A stretch of DNA of 6,046 nucleotides from an uncultured Clostridia bacterium. Lineage in GTDB: Bacteria; Bacillota; Clostridia; Oscillospirales; Ruminococcaceae. Position 1 is the first letter of the stretch; the number at the start of each line of letters is the position of its first letter. Of this stretch, positions 1-6,046 are shown piece by piece. The position numbers and the translations under genes were made by a program. The notes beneath the pieces are model-generated. The model was not told the DNA's origin and made no database searches. It saw nothing but the letters and a program-made list of their open reading frames with translations. Location: the NCBI GenBank assembly GCA_947302065.1, contig CAMYUO010000126.1:1-6046 (forward strand), in the 5' to 3' direction.

Positions 1-515
1 AGGATATAAAGAAAATGAACGACACCACTGCTCAGATCGAAACGTTTGACGGCGTTGAATCTGTTCAGTCCCCTACCGAGTTCGCTGATATCCTTATCAA
101 TTTCAGAAGGATATTCGTTATCGTAGCAATCGCGATAGTTGTAGCTCTGGTACTGGTATCGCTCATAATCATCTCAAATACTACAAGAGCCAGTGTTTTT
201 GCAAGACGTAAAGAGATCAACATCATGAAGTACGTTGGTGCAACAAACAGCTTTATCAGAATACCTTTCTTCATCGAGGGTATGGTAGTCGGACTCATCG
301 CTTCGGGCTGTGCCCTTGTGATAACAAAGTTCGCATATGAGGGTGTTTACAGAATACTCAATGAGGACTACAAGCTGTTCGGCGTGTTCGGTCTGAACAA
401 CATCTATTCATTCGATTCGATGTTCTGGCCTGTAACGCTCTCCTATCTTGTAGCGGGCGCATTTATCGGTGCGATCGGTACATCTATAAGCACAGGCAAG
501 CATTTGAAAGTTTAA
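1..515 (+). CDS. ftsX: Cell division protein FtsX, C-terminal part (5' end outside window)
   Basis: FtsX is the membrane subunit of the FtsEX complex; it uses ATP hydrolysis by FtsE to control peptidoglycan hydrolases at the division site. The visible 170 codons (first full codon at 3) cover the end of the extracellular domain and the last three membrane helices, at about fragment residues 37-58, 92-112 and 142-163. After the first of these comes the family hallmark ISNT-R-x-x-VFARRKEI-x-IMKYVGAT, a cytoplasmic segment typical of FtsX. The frame is open to the window edge, and the ATG at 15 has no ribosome site and would fall inside the extracellular domain, so it is not the start. FtsX is usually about 300 residues, so roughly 130 are missing upstream, where ftsE is expected. 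The gene downstream encodes a likely FtsEX-controlled hydrolase, which supports the call. Confidence 0.93.
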   Translation, partial: DIKKMNDTTAQIETFDGVESVQSPTEFADILINFRRIFVIVAIAIVVALVLVSLIIISNTTRASVFARRKEINIMKYVGATNSFIRIPFFIEGMVVGLIASGCALVITKFAYEGVYRILNEDYKLFGVFGLNNIYSFDSMFWPVTLSYLVAGAFIGAIGTSISTGKHLKV

Positions 516-520
516 CATTG

Positions 521-566
521 ATCAGGCGGCAGTTTGGGCATATGCCTGATCTGCCCTGATTTTTTT
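521..566 (+). terminator. Terminator-like hairpin between ftsX and the M23 peptidase gene
   Basis: ATCAGG (521-526) and GCAG (529-532) pair with CTGCCCTGAT (551-560), leaving a 2-base bulge at 527-528. The stem continues past one mismatch through 534-539/544-549, with two wobble pairs, to an ATAT loop at 540-543. Seven T's follow (560-566), the form of an intrinsic terminator. A second fold is possible: ATCAGGC (521-527) pairs perfectly with GCCTGAT (544-550), which would free the 3' arm. The hairpin begins 5 bases after the ftsX stop, and the next gene's ribosome site begins 9 bases after the T tract. It could be a full terminator, a partial one that sets the ratio of the two products, or an attenuator. 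Confidence 0.7.
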
Positions 567-575
567 GTGGATCCC

Positions 576-580
576 GGAGG
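576..580 (+). promoter_or_regulatory. Ribosome binding site that fixes the GTG start of the M23 gene
   Basis: GGAGG lies 7 bases before the GTG at 588-590. It decides the start. The longer reading from a TTG at 534 has no ribosome site, begins inside the terminator-like hairpin, and would put 18 unrelated residues in front of a normal signal peptide. Confidence 0.88.
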
Positions 581-587
581 TTCAACA

Positions 588-2021
588 GTGAAAAGGATAT
601 CTTTGTTCAAAAGATTTGCAGCTTGCGCTGTCGCAGCGGCTATTTGTCTCGGACTTATGGCTTACAGCGGCGAAAGCGGCGTGAATATGCAGTCTGCATC
701 AGCTGTCAGCGAGGAAGCTCAGGAAAATGAGAACAAGATCAGCGAGGCACAGCAGCAGATCGAAGATCTTATGAAACAGCAGGAGACCCTCGATGCGCAG
801 ATCAAAGCCACAGAGGGCGATATTGAAAAAGAAGAAGAAAAGCAGGAATCAATAAGCAAGCAGATAGAGACAGTTCAGAAAACTATCCTTGCTCTTGAAA
901 ACTCTATCAAGGAACTCAACGGACAGATCGAAGAGCTGACCACCGATATCGAAAAGAGCGAACTTGAGATAATCAAGAAGCGCCAGGAGATCGACACGGG
1001 TACAGAAGAGTTCAAGAAGAGACTGCGTGCACTTTACATAGTCGGTGACGATTCATATTCAAGTATGATCGCAGGTGCGACGGACTTTTACGATATGCTC
1101 ATGAAGCTTGAGCTTGTAAAGAGAGTCGCTAACCACGACAACGACATGATAGACAACCTCATCTCGCTCAAGGCTCAGTATGAGGAGGACAAAAAAGTCC
1201 TTGAGGAAAAGAAAGCTTCACTTGAGGAAAACAGGAAAAAGCTCGAGGATCAGCAGAAGAGCCACGAATCTCAGCGCACAAAGCTTCAGGATCTTATGAA
1301 GCAGAGTGAGCAGGTCGTTAAGGACCTTGAAAAGCTCAAGGCAGGATATGAGGCTAACAAGTCTGCTATGCAGAAAGAGCAGAACAAGTTCGAGGACGAC
1401 CTTGCAAAGCTGTATGAAGAGCGCAAGGCTATTGCTGAAAAGGAAGAGCAGGAGCGCATCAGACAGGAACAGGAACGTCAGCGTCAGCTTGAGCTGCAAA
1501 GGCAGCAGCAACAACAGCAACAACAGCAACAGCAGCAACAGCAACAACAGCAGCAGTGGGTAACACCTACTCCAACTCCTACACCTCAGCCTTCAACAGG
1601 CAGCGGAAAACTTGCTTGGCCTGTACCCGGCTATTACGGAGTTTCTTCTGAGTTTGGTCCGAGATGGGGAACTAACCACAACGGTATCGATATCTGGTCT
1701 TCAGGTATCCACGGCGCAACTATCACAGCAGCTGCTTCGGGTACAGTAATCCGTGTTGAGAACTACTGCACTCATAACTGGGGCAAAAACGGTTCGTGCG
1801 GCTGCGGCGGCGGTTACGGAAGATACTGCATCATCGACCACGGCAACGGTCTGTGGACACTTTACGGTCACCAGACAAATGTCAATGTGTCAGTCGGTCA
1901 GTATGTTCAGGCCGGTCAGCCGATAGGTCTTGTAGGATCGACAGGCTGGTCAACAGGCGACCACCTGCACTTCGAGGTAAGAGTTAACAACGTGGCAGTC
2001 AACCCAAGACTGTTCCTGTAA
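588..2021 (+). CDS. Secreted coiled-coil M23 (LytM) peptidoglycan endopeptidase, likely FtsEX partner
   Basis: Predicted wall hydrolase of 477 residues that cuts peptide cross-links of peptidoglycan outside the membrane. A signal peptide (MKRISLFKRF, then a hydrophobic core at 10-26) probably ends after ASA at residue 39. Residues about 42-300 are a charged coiled coil. They include a PcsB/EnvC-like helical segment near 143-195 (RLRALYIVGDDSYSSM, then a KLELVKRVANHDNDMI stretch). Next come 18 glutamines (306-323), a TP-repeat linker, and an M23 domain at about 336-470. All expected catalytic positions are present: H364 and D368 (HNGID), H428 (YGHQ), H459 and H461 (HLH). It should therefore be active itself, unlike E. 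coli EnvC, which only activates amidases. Four cysteines (394, 404, 406, 414) sit in an insert in the domain. Its place after ftsX suggests that the coiled coil docks on FtsX, as for PcsB and EnvC; this is inferred. The start is the GTG behind GGAGG. Confidence 0.92.
   Translation: MKRISLFKRFAACAVAAAICLGLMAYSGESGVNMQSASAVSEEAQENENKISEAQQQIEDLMKQQETLDAQIKATEGDIEKEEEKQESISKQIETVQKTILALENSIKELNGQIEELTTDIEKSELEIIKKRQEIDTGTEEFKKRLRALYIVGDDSYSSMIAGATDFYDMLMKLELVKRVANHDNDMIDNLISLKAQYEEDKKVLEEKKASLEENRKKLEDQQKSHESQRTKLQDLMKQSEQVVKDLEKLKAGYEANKSAMQKEQNKFEDDLAKLYEERKAIAEKEEQERIRQEQERQRQLELQRQQQQQQQQQQQQQQQQQQWVTPTPTPTPQPSTGSGKLAWPVPGYYGVSSEFGPRWGTNHNGIDIWSSGIHGATITAAASGTVIRVENYCTHNWGKNGSCGCGGGYGRYCIIDHGNGLWTLYGHQTNVNVSVGQYVQAGQPIGLVGSTGWSTGDHLHFEVRVNNVAVNPRLFL
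1503..1556 (+). repeat. CAG/CAA trinucleotide run encoding 18 glutamines
   Basis: Eighteen consecutive glutamine codons, 10 CAG and 8 CAA in irregular order, lie between the coiled coil and the TP-repeat linker of the M23 protein. An E/R/Q-rich stretch just upstream (about 1440-1502) grades into it. The mixed codons mean this is not a pure triplet repeat, but length change by replication slippage is still plausible. The likely role is a flexible, hydrophilic spacer between the FtsX-docking helix and the catalytic domain. Confidence 0.95.
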
Positions 2022-2033
2022 TATCAAACTATC

Positions 2034-2066
2034 AGAGGTCATTGCAAATGCAGTGACCTCTTTTTT
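2034..2066 (+). terminator. Intrinsic terminator of the M23 gene
   Basis: AGAGGTCA (2034-2041) pairs perfectly with TGACCTCT (2054-2061). The stem extends by one U-G wobble and TGC/GCA to an AAAT loop. A run of six T's (2061-2066) follows. It lies 12 bases after the stop codon and just upstream of the pepF promoter, so it separates the two transcription units. Confidence 0.93.
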
Positions 2067-2068
2067 GC

Positions 2069-2097
2069 TTGATTTGACAGTCAGTTTGTGGTATACT
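2069..2097 (+). promoter_or_regulatory. Probable vegetative-sigma promoter of pepF
   Basis: TATACT (2092-2097) is preceded by TG one base away (2089-2090), giving an extended -10. TTGATT (2069-2074) lies 17 bases upstream as the -35. Transcription should start near 2104, leaving a leader of about 28 bases. The better-looking TTGACA at 2074-2079 is only 12 bases from the -10, which is too close to serve it. Confidence 0.72.
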
Positions 2098-2131
2098 AAT
2101 AACAGATATTGTTTAGACAGGAGATAAAACT

Positions 2132-3934
2132 ATGAGTGAAGAAAAACGTACCCCGAACAGAAGTGAGGTAGAAGAACGATTCAAGTGGGCGATAAACGAC
2201 ATTTACGCAACAGATGATGCGTGGGCTGCCGATCTTGAAAAGCTCAAGGGCTATATCGAAACTGTACCGACTTTCAAGGGCAGGCTGGCGGAGAGCGCAG
2301 ATACGATGTTTGAGTATATGCAGGTCTGCGACGAGATCTCGCTACTGGGCGACAGCCTTATAAACTATGCTCAGCGCAAGAGTGATGAGGACACGACGGT
2401 CGCAAAGTATCAGAACATGATAGGTCTGGCAATGAACGTGTTCATGCAGATAAACTCGGTGGGCAGCTTTGAAACGCCCGAGATAATTGCTATCCCGCAG
2501 GACGTGCTTGACAAGATGTTTGCTGACAAACCGGAACTGGAACTTTACAGGCGCAAGCTGGATCTGCTGAGGGTGAAAAAGGATCATGTGCTGAGTGAAG
2601 CTGAGGAAAAGATACTCGCTCTGACAAGCGAGATGGGCGACTCCCCCGAGAATATTTACTCGATGTTTGCAGATGCAGACCTGAGATTCCCCGATGCGAC
2701 GGACAAAGACGGCAAGACTCATCAGGTGACACATTCCACTTATATACCGCTGGTGCAGTCTGCTGACAGAGTGCTGAGAAAGTCTGCATTCGAGGCGATG
2801 TATTCGACATATGACAGCTTCAAGAACACCTGCGCTGCGACGCTCGGCGCACAGATAAAGGCTGTGAATTTCTATTCAAAGGCGAGAAACTATTCGTCAA
2901 GCCTTGAGGCATCGCTGTTTGCAAACGAGATACCGACAGAGGTATATCACAATCTTATCGGCGCTGTTCACGACAATATGCACTATATGTATGATTATGT
3001 TGCGCTGCGCAAAAAGCTGCTCGGAGTTGATGAGCTGCATTTCTACGACCTTTACACGCCGATAATCAGTGATTTCGAGATGGAGATAAGCTTTGAGCAG
3101 GCAAAGGAAACTGTTCTGAAAGCACTTGCACCGATGGGCGAGGATTATCTCAAAATTATCCGTGAGGGATTTGAAAACCGCTGGATAGACGTATATGAAA
3201 ATGTCGGCAAGACAAGCGGCGCTTATTCGGCAGGCGCAAGAGTTCACCCGTATGTGCTGCTCAACCACAAGGACACACTCAACTGTATGTTCACGCTCGT
3301 GCACGAAATGGGTCACGCAGTTCATTCTTATCTTTCAAACAAGAATCAGCCTGTATGCTACTGCGACTACTCTATCTTTGTTGCAGAGGTCGCATCGACC
3401 TGCAACGAGGCTCTGCTGATGCGCTATCTGCTCAAGAATGCGACGGACAAAAAGGAAAAGGCTTATCTTATCAACTATTTCCTCGAGATGTTCCGAACGA
3501 CGCTTTACAGGCAGACGATGTTTGCAGAGTTTGAGCTGAAGATAAACGAGCTTGTTGCACAGGGCGAGAGCCTCACTGCTGAAACGCTTTGCGGGATATA
3601 CAAAGACCTCAACAAGCTGTATTTCGGTGACGGCATCGTGCTCGATGAGCAGATAAGTCTTGAATGGGCACGCATACCGCATTTCTACTATGATTACTAC
3701 GTTTATCAGTATGCAACGGGCATTGCGGCAGCTATCGCTCTGTCTTCAAGGATACTTTCTGAGGGTGAGAGCGCTGTCAGGGACTATATCGGTTTCCTTT
3801 CGGGCGGCTGTTCAAAAGACCCGATCTCGCTGCTGAGAGGTGCGGGAGTGGATATGGCGACTGCAAAGCCTGTAAACGACGCACTTGCGGTATTCGGCGA
3901 CCTGATAAAAGAAATGGATCAGCTGTTTGCATAA
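2132..3934 (+). CDS. pepF: Oligoendopeptidase F (M3B zinc metallopeptidase)
   Basis: Cytosolic zinc endopeptidase that cuts short peptides and so takes part in peptide turnover. At 600 residues it has the usual PepF length and no signal peptide or membrane segment. The N-terminal oligopeptidase F domain spans about 115-185, and the M3 catalytic domain runs from about 205 to near the end. The active site is HEMGH at 391-395 (zinc ligands H391 and H395, catalytic E392). The third ligand is E419 in FVAEVAST, a PepF hallmark with the right spacing. The C-terminal segment RIPHFYYDYYVYQYATG (514-530) supplies the conserved His/Tyr residues that bind substrate in this family. Three cysteines (409, 411, 424) flank the third zinc ligand. 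The start is supported by AGGAG at 2119-2123, 8 bases before the ATG. The gene has its own promoter and terminator, so it is probably transcribed alone. Confidence 0.96.
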   Translation: MSEEKRTPNRSEVEERFKWAINDIYATDDAWAADLEKLKGYIETVPTFKGRLAESADTMFEYMQVCDEISLLGDSLINYAQRKSDEDTTVAKYQNMIGLAMNVFMQINSVGSFETPEIIAIPQDVLDKMFADKPELELYRRKLDLLRVKKDHVLSEAEEKILALTSEMGDSPENIYSMFADADLRFPDATDKDGKTHQVTHSTYIPLVQSADRVLRKSAFEAMYSTYDSFKNTCAATLGAQIKAVNFYSKARNYSSSLEASLFANEIPTEVYHNLIGAVHDNMHYMYDYVALRKKLLGVDELHFYDLYTPIISDFEMEISFEQAKETVLKALAPMGEDYLKIIREGFENRWIDVYENVGKTSGAYSAGARVHPYVLLNHKDTLNCMFTLVHEMGHAVHSYLSNKNQPVCYCDYSIFVAEVASTCNEALLMRYLLKNATDKKEKAYLINYFLEMFRTTLYRQTMFAEFELKINELVAQGESLTAETLCGIYKDLNKLYFGDGIVLDEQISLEWARIPHFYYDYYVYQYATGIAAAIALSSRILSEGESAVRDYIGFLSGGCSKDPISLLRGAGVDMATAKPVNDALAVFGDLIKEMDQLFA

Positions 3935-3941
3935 GCTTTAT

Positions 3942-3972
3942 AACAACGCTCTGTTTAGGGCGTTGTTTTTTT
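3942..3972 (+). terminator. Intrinsic terminator of pepF
   Basis: AACAACGC (3942-3949) pairs perfectly with GCGTTGTT (3960-3967). The stem can extend by T-G, C-G and T-A pairs to a GTTT loop. The run of T's at 3966-3972 completes it. It starts 8 bases after the pepF stop. The rest of the gap up to about 4035 shows no recognisable element. Confidence 0.93.
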
Positions 3973-4035
3973 ACGCAGTAATATCCGCAATATCTGCTCA
4001 ATGTTGTGCAAAACTCCAAAATCAGCGCAAAATCG

Positions 4036-4064
4036 TTGACTTTGACGCTTGTATGTAGTATTAT
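4036..4064 (+). promoter_or_regulatory. Probable vegetative-sigma promoter of the flippase gene
   Basis: TTGACT (4036-4041) and TATTAT (4059-4064) are 17 bases apart, the optimal spacing. Transcription should begin near 4071, giving a leader of about 32 bases. A second TTGAC (4042-4046) directly follows the first, an arrangement like that at the pepF promoter. Confidence 0.72.
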
Positions 4065-4102
4065 AGTTTTATATGTACAGATAAAATGAAAGAAGAAATA
4101 AA

Positions 4103-5548
4103 ATGGAAAAGAAACAAAGCTTTTTAAAGCATTTCACTATAATCGGCGGCGGCACGATGATAAACATGCTGATCGGTCTGCTGACAGAGCCTATCATCAC
4201 ACGCCTTGTCGATCCTTCTGACAATGGCAAATACGGCATATTCACTATGTATTCAAGTCTTGCGGTAATGGTGCTGTGCCTTGGTCTTGACCAGTCGCTC
4301 GTCAGATACTACTACGAAAAGGAAGATGAGGACTACAAGCGTTCGCTGCTTTCAAAATGTCTGGTCCTGCCGGTGATCACATGTCTTGCAGTCAGCGTCG
4401 TGGTCATGACGCTGTCTCTGACAGGACTTGTCAAGTTCAAGTTCAATCCGCTGATAATGGGGATACTGTGTGTATTCACTCTGTTCCAGCTCGTTTACCG
4501 GTTCAGTCTGCTGCTTGTCAGACTTGAATACAAAAGCAAGCTGTATTCGCTTCTGAACATTATACATAAGCTGATATATCTCGCTGCTGTTTTCCCGCTG
4601 TTGTTCCTTTTCAAAGAAAACAACACGATGGCGCTGGTCATTTCTGCGACGCTCGCATCGTTTGTTTGTGTGTTCTCAAGCATCACTGCAAACAGGAAGG
4701 TGTGGAAGTCAGCATCAGACAAAAACAGCTGTGAAACGAGCAAAAAAGAGCTGATGCGCTACGGCTACCCGTATATTCTTTCCATGGGACTTGCTGCTCT
4801 GTTCTCGGCAATAGACAAGATATCACTCGACATTTTCCGCACAGACAGTGAGGTCGGCATTTACACATCAGCTATCACGCTCATCAATGTTTTTGCGATA
4901 ATACAGTCCACATTTAACACGCTGTGGCAGCCGATGTCAGTTGAGCATTACACAAAGGACAAAGAGGACAGGTCGTTCTATCAGCAGGGCAACCAGCTGA
5001 TCACCATAGTTATGTTCTTTATCGGTCTTTCGCTTATTCTTTTCAAGGATATCTTCGTTTACCTGCTCGGTTCAAAGTACCGTGATGCTGCATCGATACT
5101 CCCCTTTTTGTGCTTTAACCCGATAATGTATACCATTTCTGAAACGACTGTGTGCGGTCTTATTTTCAAGAAAAAGAGCATGATGCAGATAGTCATATGT
5201 GCCGGCGCCTGCATAACGAACGTCATCGGCAACATAATTCTTGTTCCGTGGATAGGCTGCAAGGGTGCTGCGATATCAACGGGCATCTCGTACATAGTAT
5301 TATTCACACTGAGAACAGTGCTCTCAAACCACTATTTCTATGTTGATTTCAAGCTCGGGCGTTTCTATCTGCTGACACTTGCAGCTGTGCTTTACAGCTT
5401 GTACGCAACGTTTTTCAAGTTCGGCATCATAATGATCGTTGGATATCTTGCGTGTGTTGCGCTGCTTATCGTGCTTTACCGTGACAGCGTAAAATACGGT
5501 CTTTCGTATATTTCAAAAGGCATCAAAAAGATAAGACACAAAGAATAA
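4103..5548 (+). CDS. MOP-superfamily polysaccharide/oligosaccharide flippase (Wzx-like)
   Basis: Integral membrane protein of 481 residues, the usual length for Wzx-type flippases, which move lipid-linked oligosaccharides across the cytoplasmic membrane. Hydrophobic segments can be placed at about 9-30, 45-63, 82-105, 116-138, 148-169, 174-194, 222-240, 253-272, 297-318, 328-350, 358-380, 385-408, 415-434 and 437-457. That makes some 14 helices, with a polar loop at 195-220 dividing the two halves. The N-terminal pattern (GGGTMINMLIGLLTEPIITRLVDPSDNGKYG in part) matches the polysaccharide-synthesis/flippase family: a glycine-rich first helix, then a TRLxxPxxxGxYG-like turn. The basic tail KKIRHKE is cytoplasmic. 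The ribosome site is modest (AGAAG at 4091-4095, 7 bases from the ATG). No glycosyltransferase or polymerase gene adjoins it, so the cargo is unknown. A MATE transporter or MurJ is less likely on sequence style. Confidence 0.87.
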   Translation: MEKKQSFLKHFTIIGGGTMINMLIGLLTEPIITRLVDPSDNGKYGIFTMYSSLAVMVLCLGLDQSLVRYYYEKEDEDYKRSLLSKCLVLPVITCLAVSVVVMTLSLTGLVKFKFNPLIMGILCVFTLFQLVYRFSLLLVRLEYKSKLYSLLNIIHKLIYLAAVFPLLFLFKENNTMALVISATLASFVCVFSSITANRKVWKSASDKNSCETSKKELMRYGYPYILSMGLAALFSAIDKISLDIFRTDSEVGIYTSAITLINVFAIIQSTFNTLWQPMSVEHYTKDKEDRSFYQQGNQLITIVMFFIGLSLILFKDIFVYLLGSKYRDAASILPFLCFNPIMYTISETTVCGLIFKKKSMMQIVICAGACITNVIGNIILVPWIGCKGAAISTGISYIVLFTLRTVLSNHYFYVDFKLGRFYLLTLAAVLYSLYATFFKFGIIMIVGYLACVALLIVLYRDSVKYGLSYISKGIKKIRHKE

Positions 5549-5552
5549 ATAC

Positions 5553-5600
5553 AAAAAGGACTTCTGCACCAAGTTGGTACAGAAGTCCTTGTCATTTTAA
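5553..5600. terminator. Shared hairpin between convergent flippase and clpX genes
   Basis: AAGGACTTCTG (5556-5566) pairs perfectly over 11 bases with CAGAAGTCCTT (5580-5590). An inner ACC/GGT pairing (5568-5570 with 5576-5578) encloses a 5-base loop. On the minus strand the stem runs into TTTTT (complement of 5553-5557), a good terminator for clpX. On the plus strand it is followed only by GTCATTTTAA, so termination of the flippase transcript may be weaker. The hairpin fills most of the 53-base gap between the two stop codons. Confidence 0.85.
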
Positions 5601-5601
5601 A

Positions 5602-6046
5602 TTACTGTGCGAGTTCAAGCGGTTTGCGCTTTATCTCGGGGTCTGCGTCGTCCGTTACGCAGTCAGCCGTAATCTTGATAGAAACGATGCTTTCATCGCT
5701 CGGTGCTTCAAACATAAGCTTGGTGAGTATCCTCTCGACGATAGCACGCAAGCCTCTTGCGCCTGTTTTCTGGGCAATAGTTTTCTTTGCAATCTCCCTC
5801 ATTGCATCGTCGGTGATCTCAAAGTCTATGCCGTCAAGCTTGAACAGCTTGGTATACTGCTTAATAAGCGAGTTCTTTGGCTCTGTGAGTATTCTGCACA
5901 GTGCGTCCTCGTCGAGTTCGTCAAGCACTGTTATAACAGGCAGTCTGCCGACAAGCTCCGGAACAAGTCCGTACTTTACAAGGTCGTGAGGAAGGACTTT
6001 TTTCATGATATCCCTCTCGTCTTCCTTTTTCTTTATTGCGCTTCCG
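5602..6046 (-). CDS. clpX: ATP-dependent Clp protease ATP-binding subunit ClpX, C-terminal part (5' end outside window)
   Basis: ClpX is the hexameric AAA+ unfoldase that recognises tagged proteins and feeds them to the ClpP peptidase. The visible 147 codons cover the end of the large AAA+ domain and the whole small domain. GLVPELVGRLPV carries the arginine-finger Arg of the family (E. coli GLIPEFIGRLPV), followed by the TEPKNSLIKQY segment. KTGARGLR carries the sensor-2 arginine. Both are intact. The frame stays open to the window edge, and the ATG at 6004-6006 is internal, because conserved ClpX sequence continues on both sides of it. ClpX is usually about 420 residues, so the zinc-binding N-terminal domain, Walker motifs and pore loops are outside the window. 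It ends with a short tail, KRKPLELAQ, that is not conserved. It converges with the flippase gene. Confidence 0.96.
   Translation of the reverse strand, partial: GSAIKKKEDERDIMKKVLPHDLVKYGLVPELVGRLPVITVLDELDEDALCRILTEPKNSLIKQYTKLFKLDGIDFEITDDAMREIAKKTIAQKTGARGLRAIVERILTKLMFEAPSDESIVSIKITADCVTDDADPEIKRKPLELAQ

Noticed and set aside
15..17. ATG as the start of the first gene
   Set aside because: The frame continues open to the window edge, there is no ribosome site, and FtsX needs the upstream N-terminal helix and extracellular domain.
534..587. TTG start giving an 18-residue longer M23 protein
   Set aside because: It lies inside the terminator-like hairpin with no ribosome site; the GTG at 588 has GGAGG at 7 bases and begins a proper signal peptide.
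1218..1547. Minus-strand reading frame rich in leucine that looks like a membrane protein
   Set aside because: It is the antisense of the coiled-coil and polyglutamine codons (CAG/CAA read as CTG/TTG) and has no supporting start site.
2074..2079. Perfect TTGACA as the pepF -35 box
   Set aside because: It is only 12 bases from the TATACT -10; TTGATT at 2069 has the correct 17-base spacing.
2342..3682. Several minus-strand frames of 106-142 codons opposite pepF
   Set aside because: pepF is intact and conserved over its full length; these frames have no family resemblance or ribosome sites and are shadows.
3973..4035. Possible small RNA or regulator site in the gap after pepF (loose inverted GCAG/ATAT elements)
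   Set aside because: The pairing is short and imperfect, and no promoter or terminator frames it.
4086..4127. Thirteen-codon upstream frame (MKEEIKWKRNKAF) overlapping the flippase start
   Set aside because: There is no ribosome site before its ATG, and a short A-rich frame here is expected by chance.
5624..5989. Plus-strand, serine-rich frame of 121 codons opposite clpX
   Set aside because: The minus strand encodes unmistakable ClpX; the plus frame is its complement and has no independent support.

Overview
The window looks like chromosomal DNA from a low-to-mid GC Gram-positive Clostridia. The nearest guess is a Ruminococcus-like member of the Oscillospiraceae. This is inferred from the FtsX and ClpX sequence style, the strong AGGAG ribosome sites, T-rich intrinsic terminators, and a PT-rich linker in a secreted cell-wall enzyme. 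I have no database match to prove the taxon. No rRNA, tRNA, CRISPR array, insertion sequence or phage gene is visible.

Layout: (1) 1-515 is the 3' end of ftsX, the membrane subunit of the cell-division ABC-type complex FtsEX. (2) A 72-base gap holds a large hairpin with a T tract. (3) 588-2021 encodes a secreted coiled-coil protein with a C-terminal M23 (LytM) peptidase, the expected type of FtsEX-controlled wall hydrolase; it starts at a GTG with a good ribosome site. It carries an 18-residue polyglutamine tract and a four-cysteine insert in the catalytic domain. A strong terminator follows. (4) 2132-3934 encodes oligoendopeptidase F (M3B) as a single-gene unit with its own promoter and terminator. 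(5) 4103-5548 encodes a polytopic MOP-superfamily polysaccharide flippase, again with its own promoter. (6) 5602-6046, on the minus strand, is the C-terminal part of clpX, convergent with the flippase; one hairpin lies between the two stop codons and can serve both strands.

Functionally, ftsX and the M23 gene form a cell-division/peptidoglycan-cleavage pair: FtsEX probably holds and activates the coiled-coil hydrolase outside the membrane. PepF (cytosolic peptide degradation), the flippase (export of a lipid-linked glycan) and ClpX (unfoldase for ClpP) are independent transcription units with no clear shared pathway. Everything recognisable belongs to known families. I see no convincing undescribed multi-gene system. 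The points most worth a second look are the terminator-like hairpin between ftsX and its presumed partner, and the unusual build of the M23 protein.
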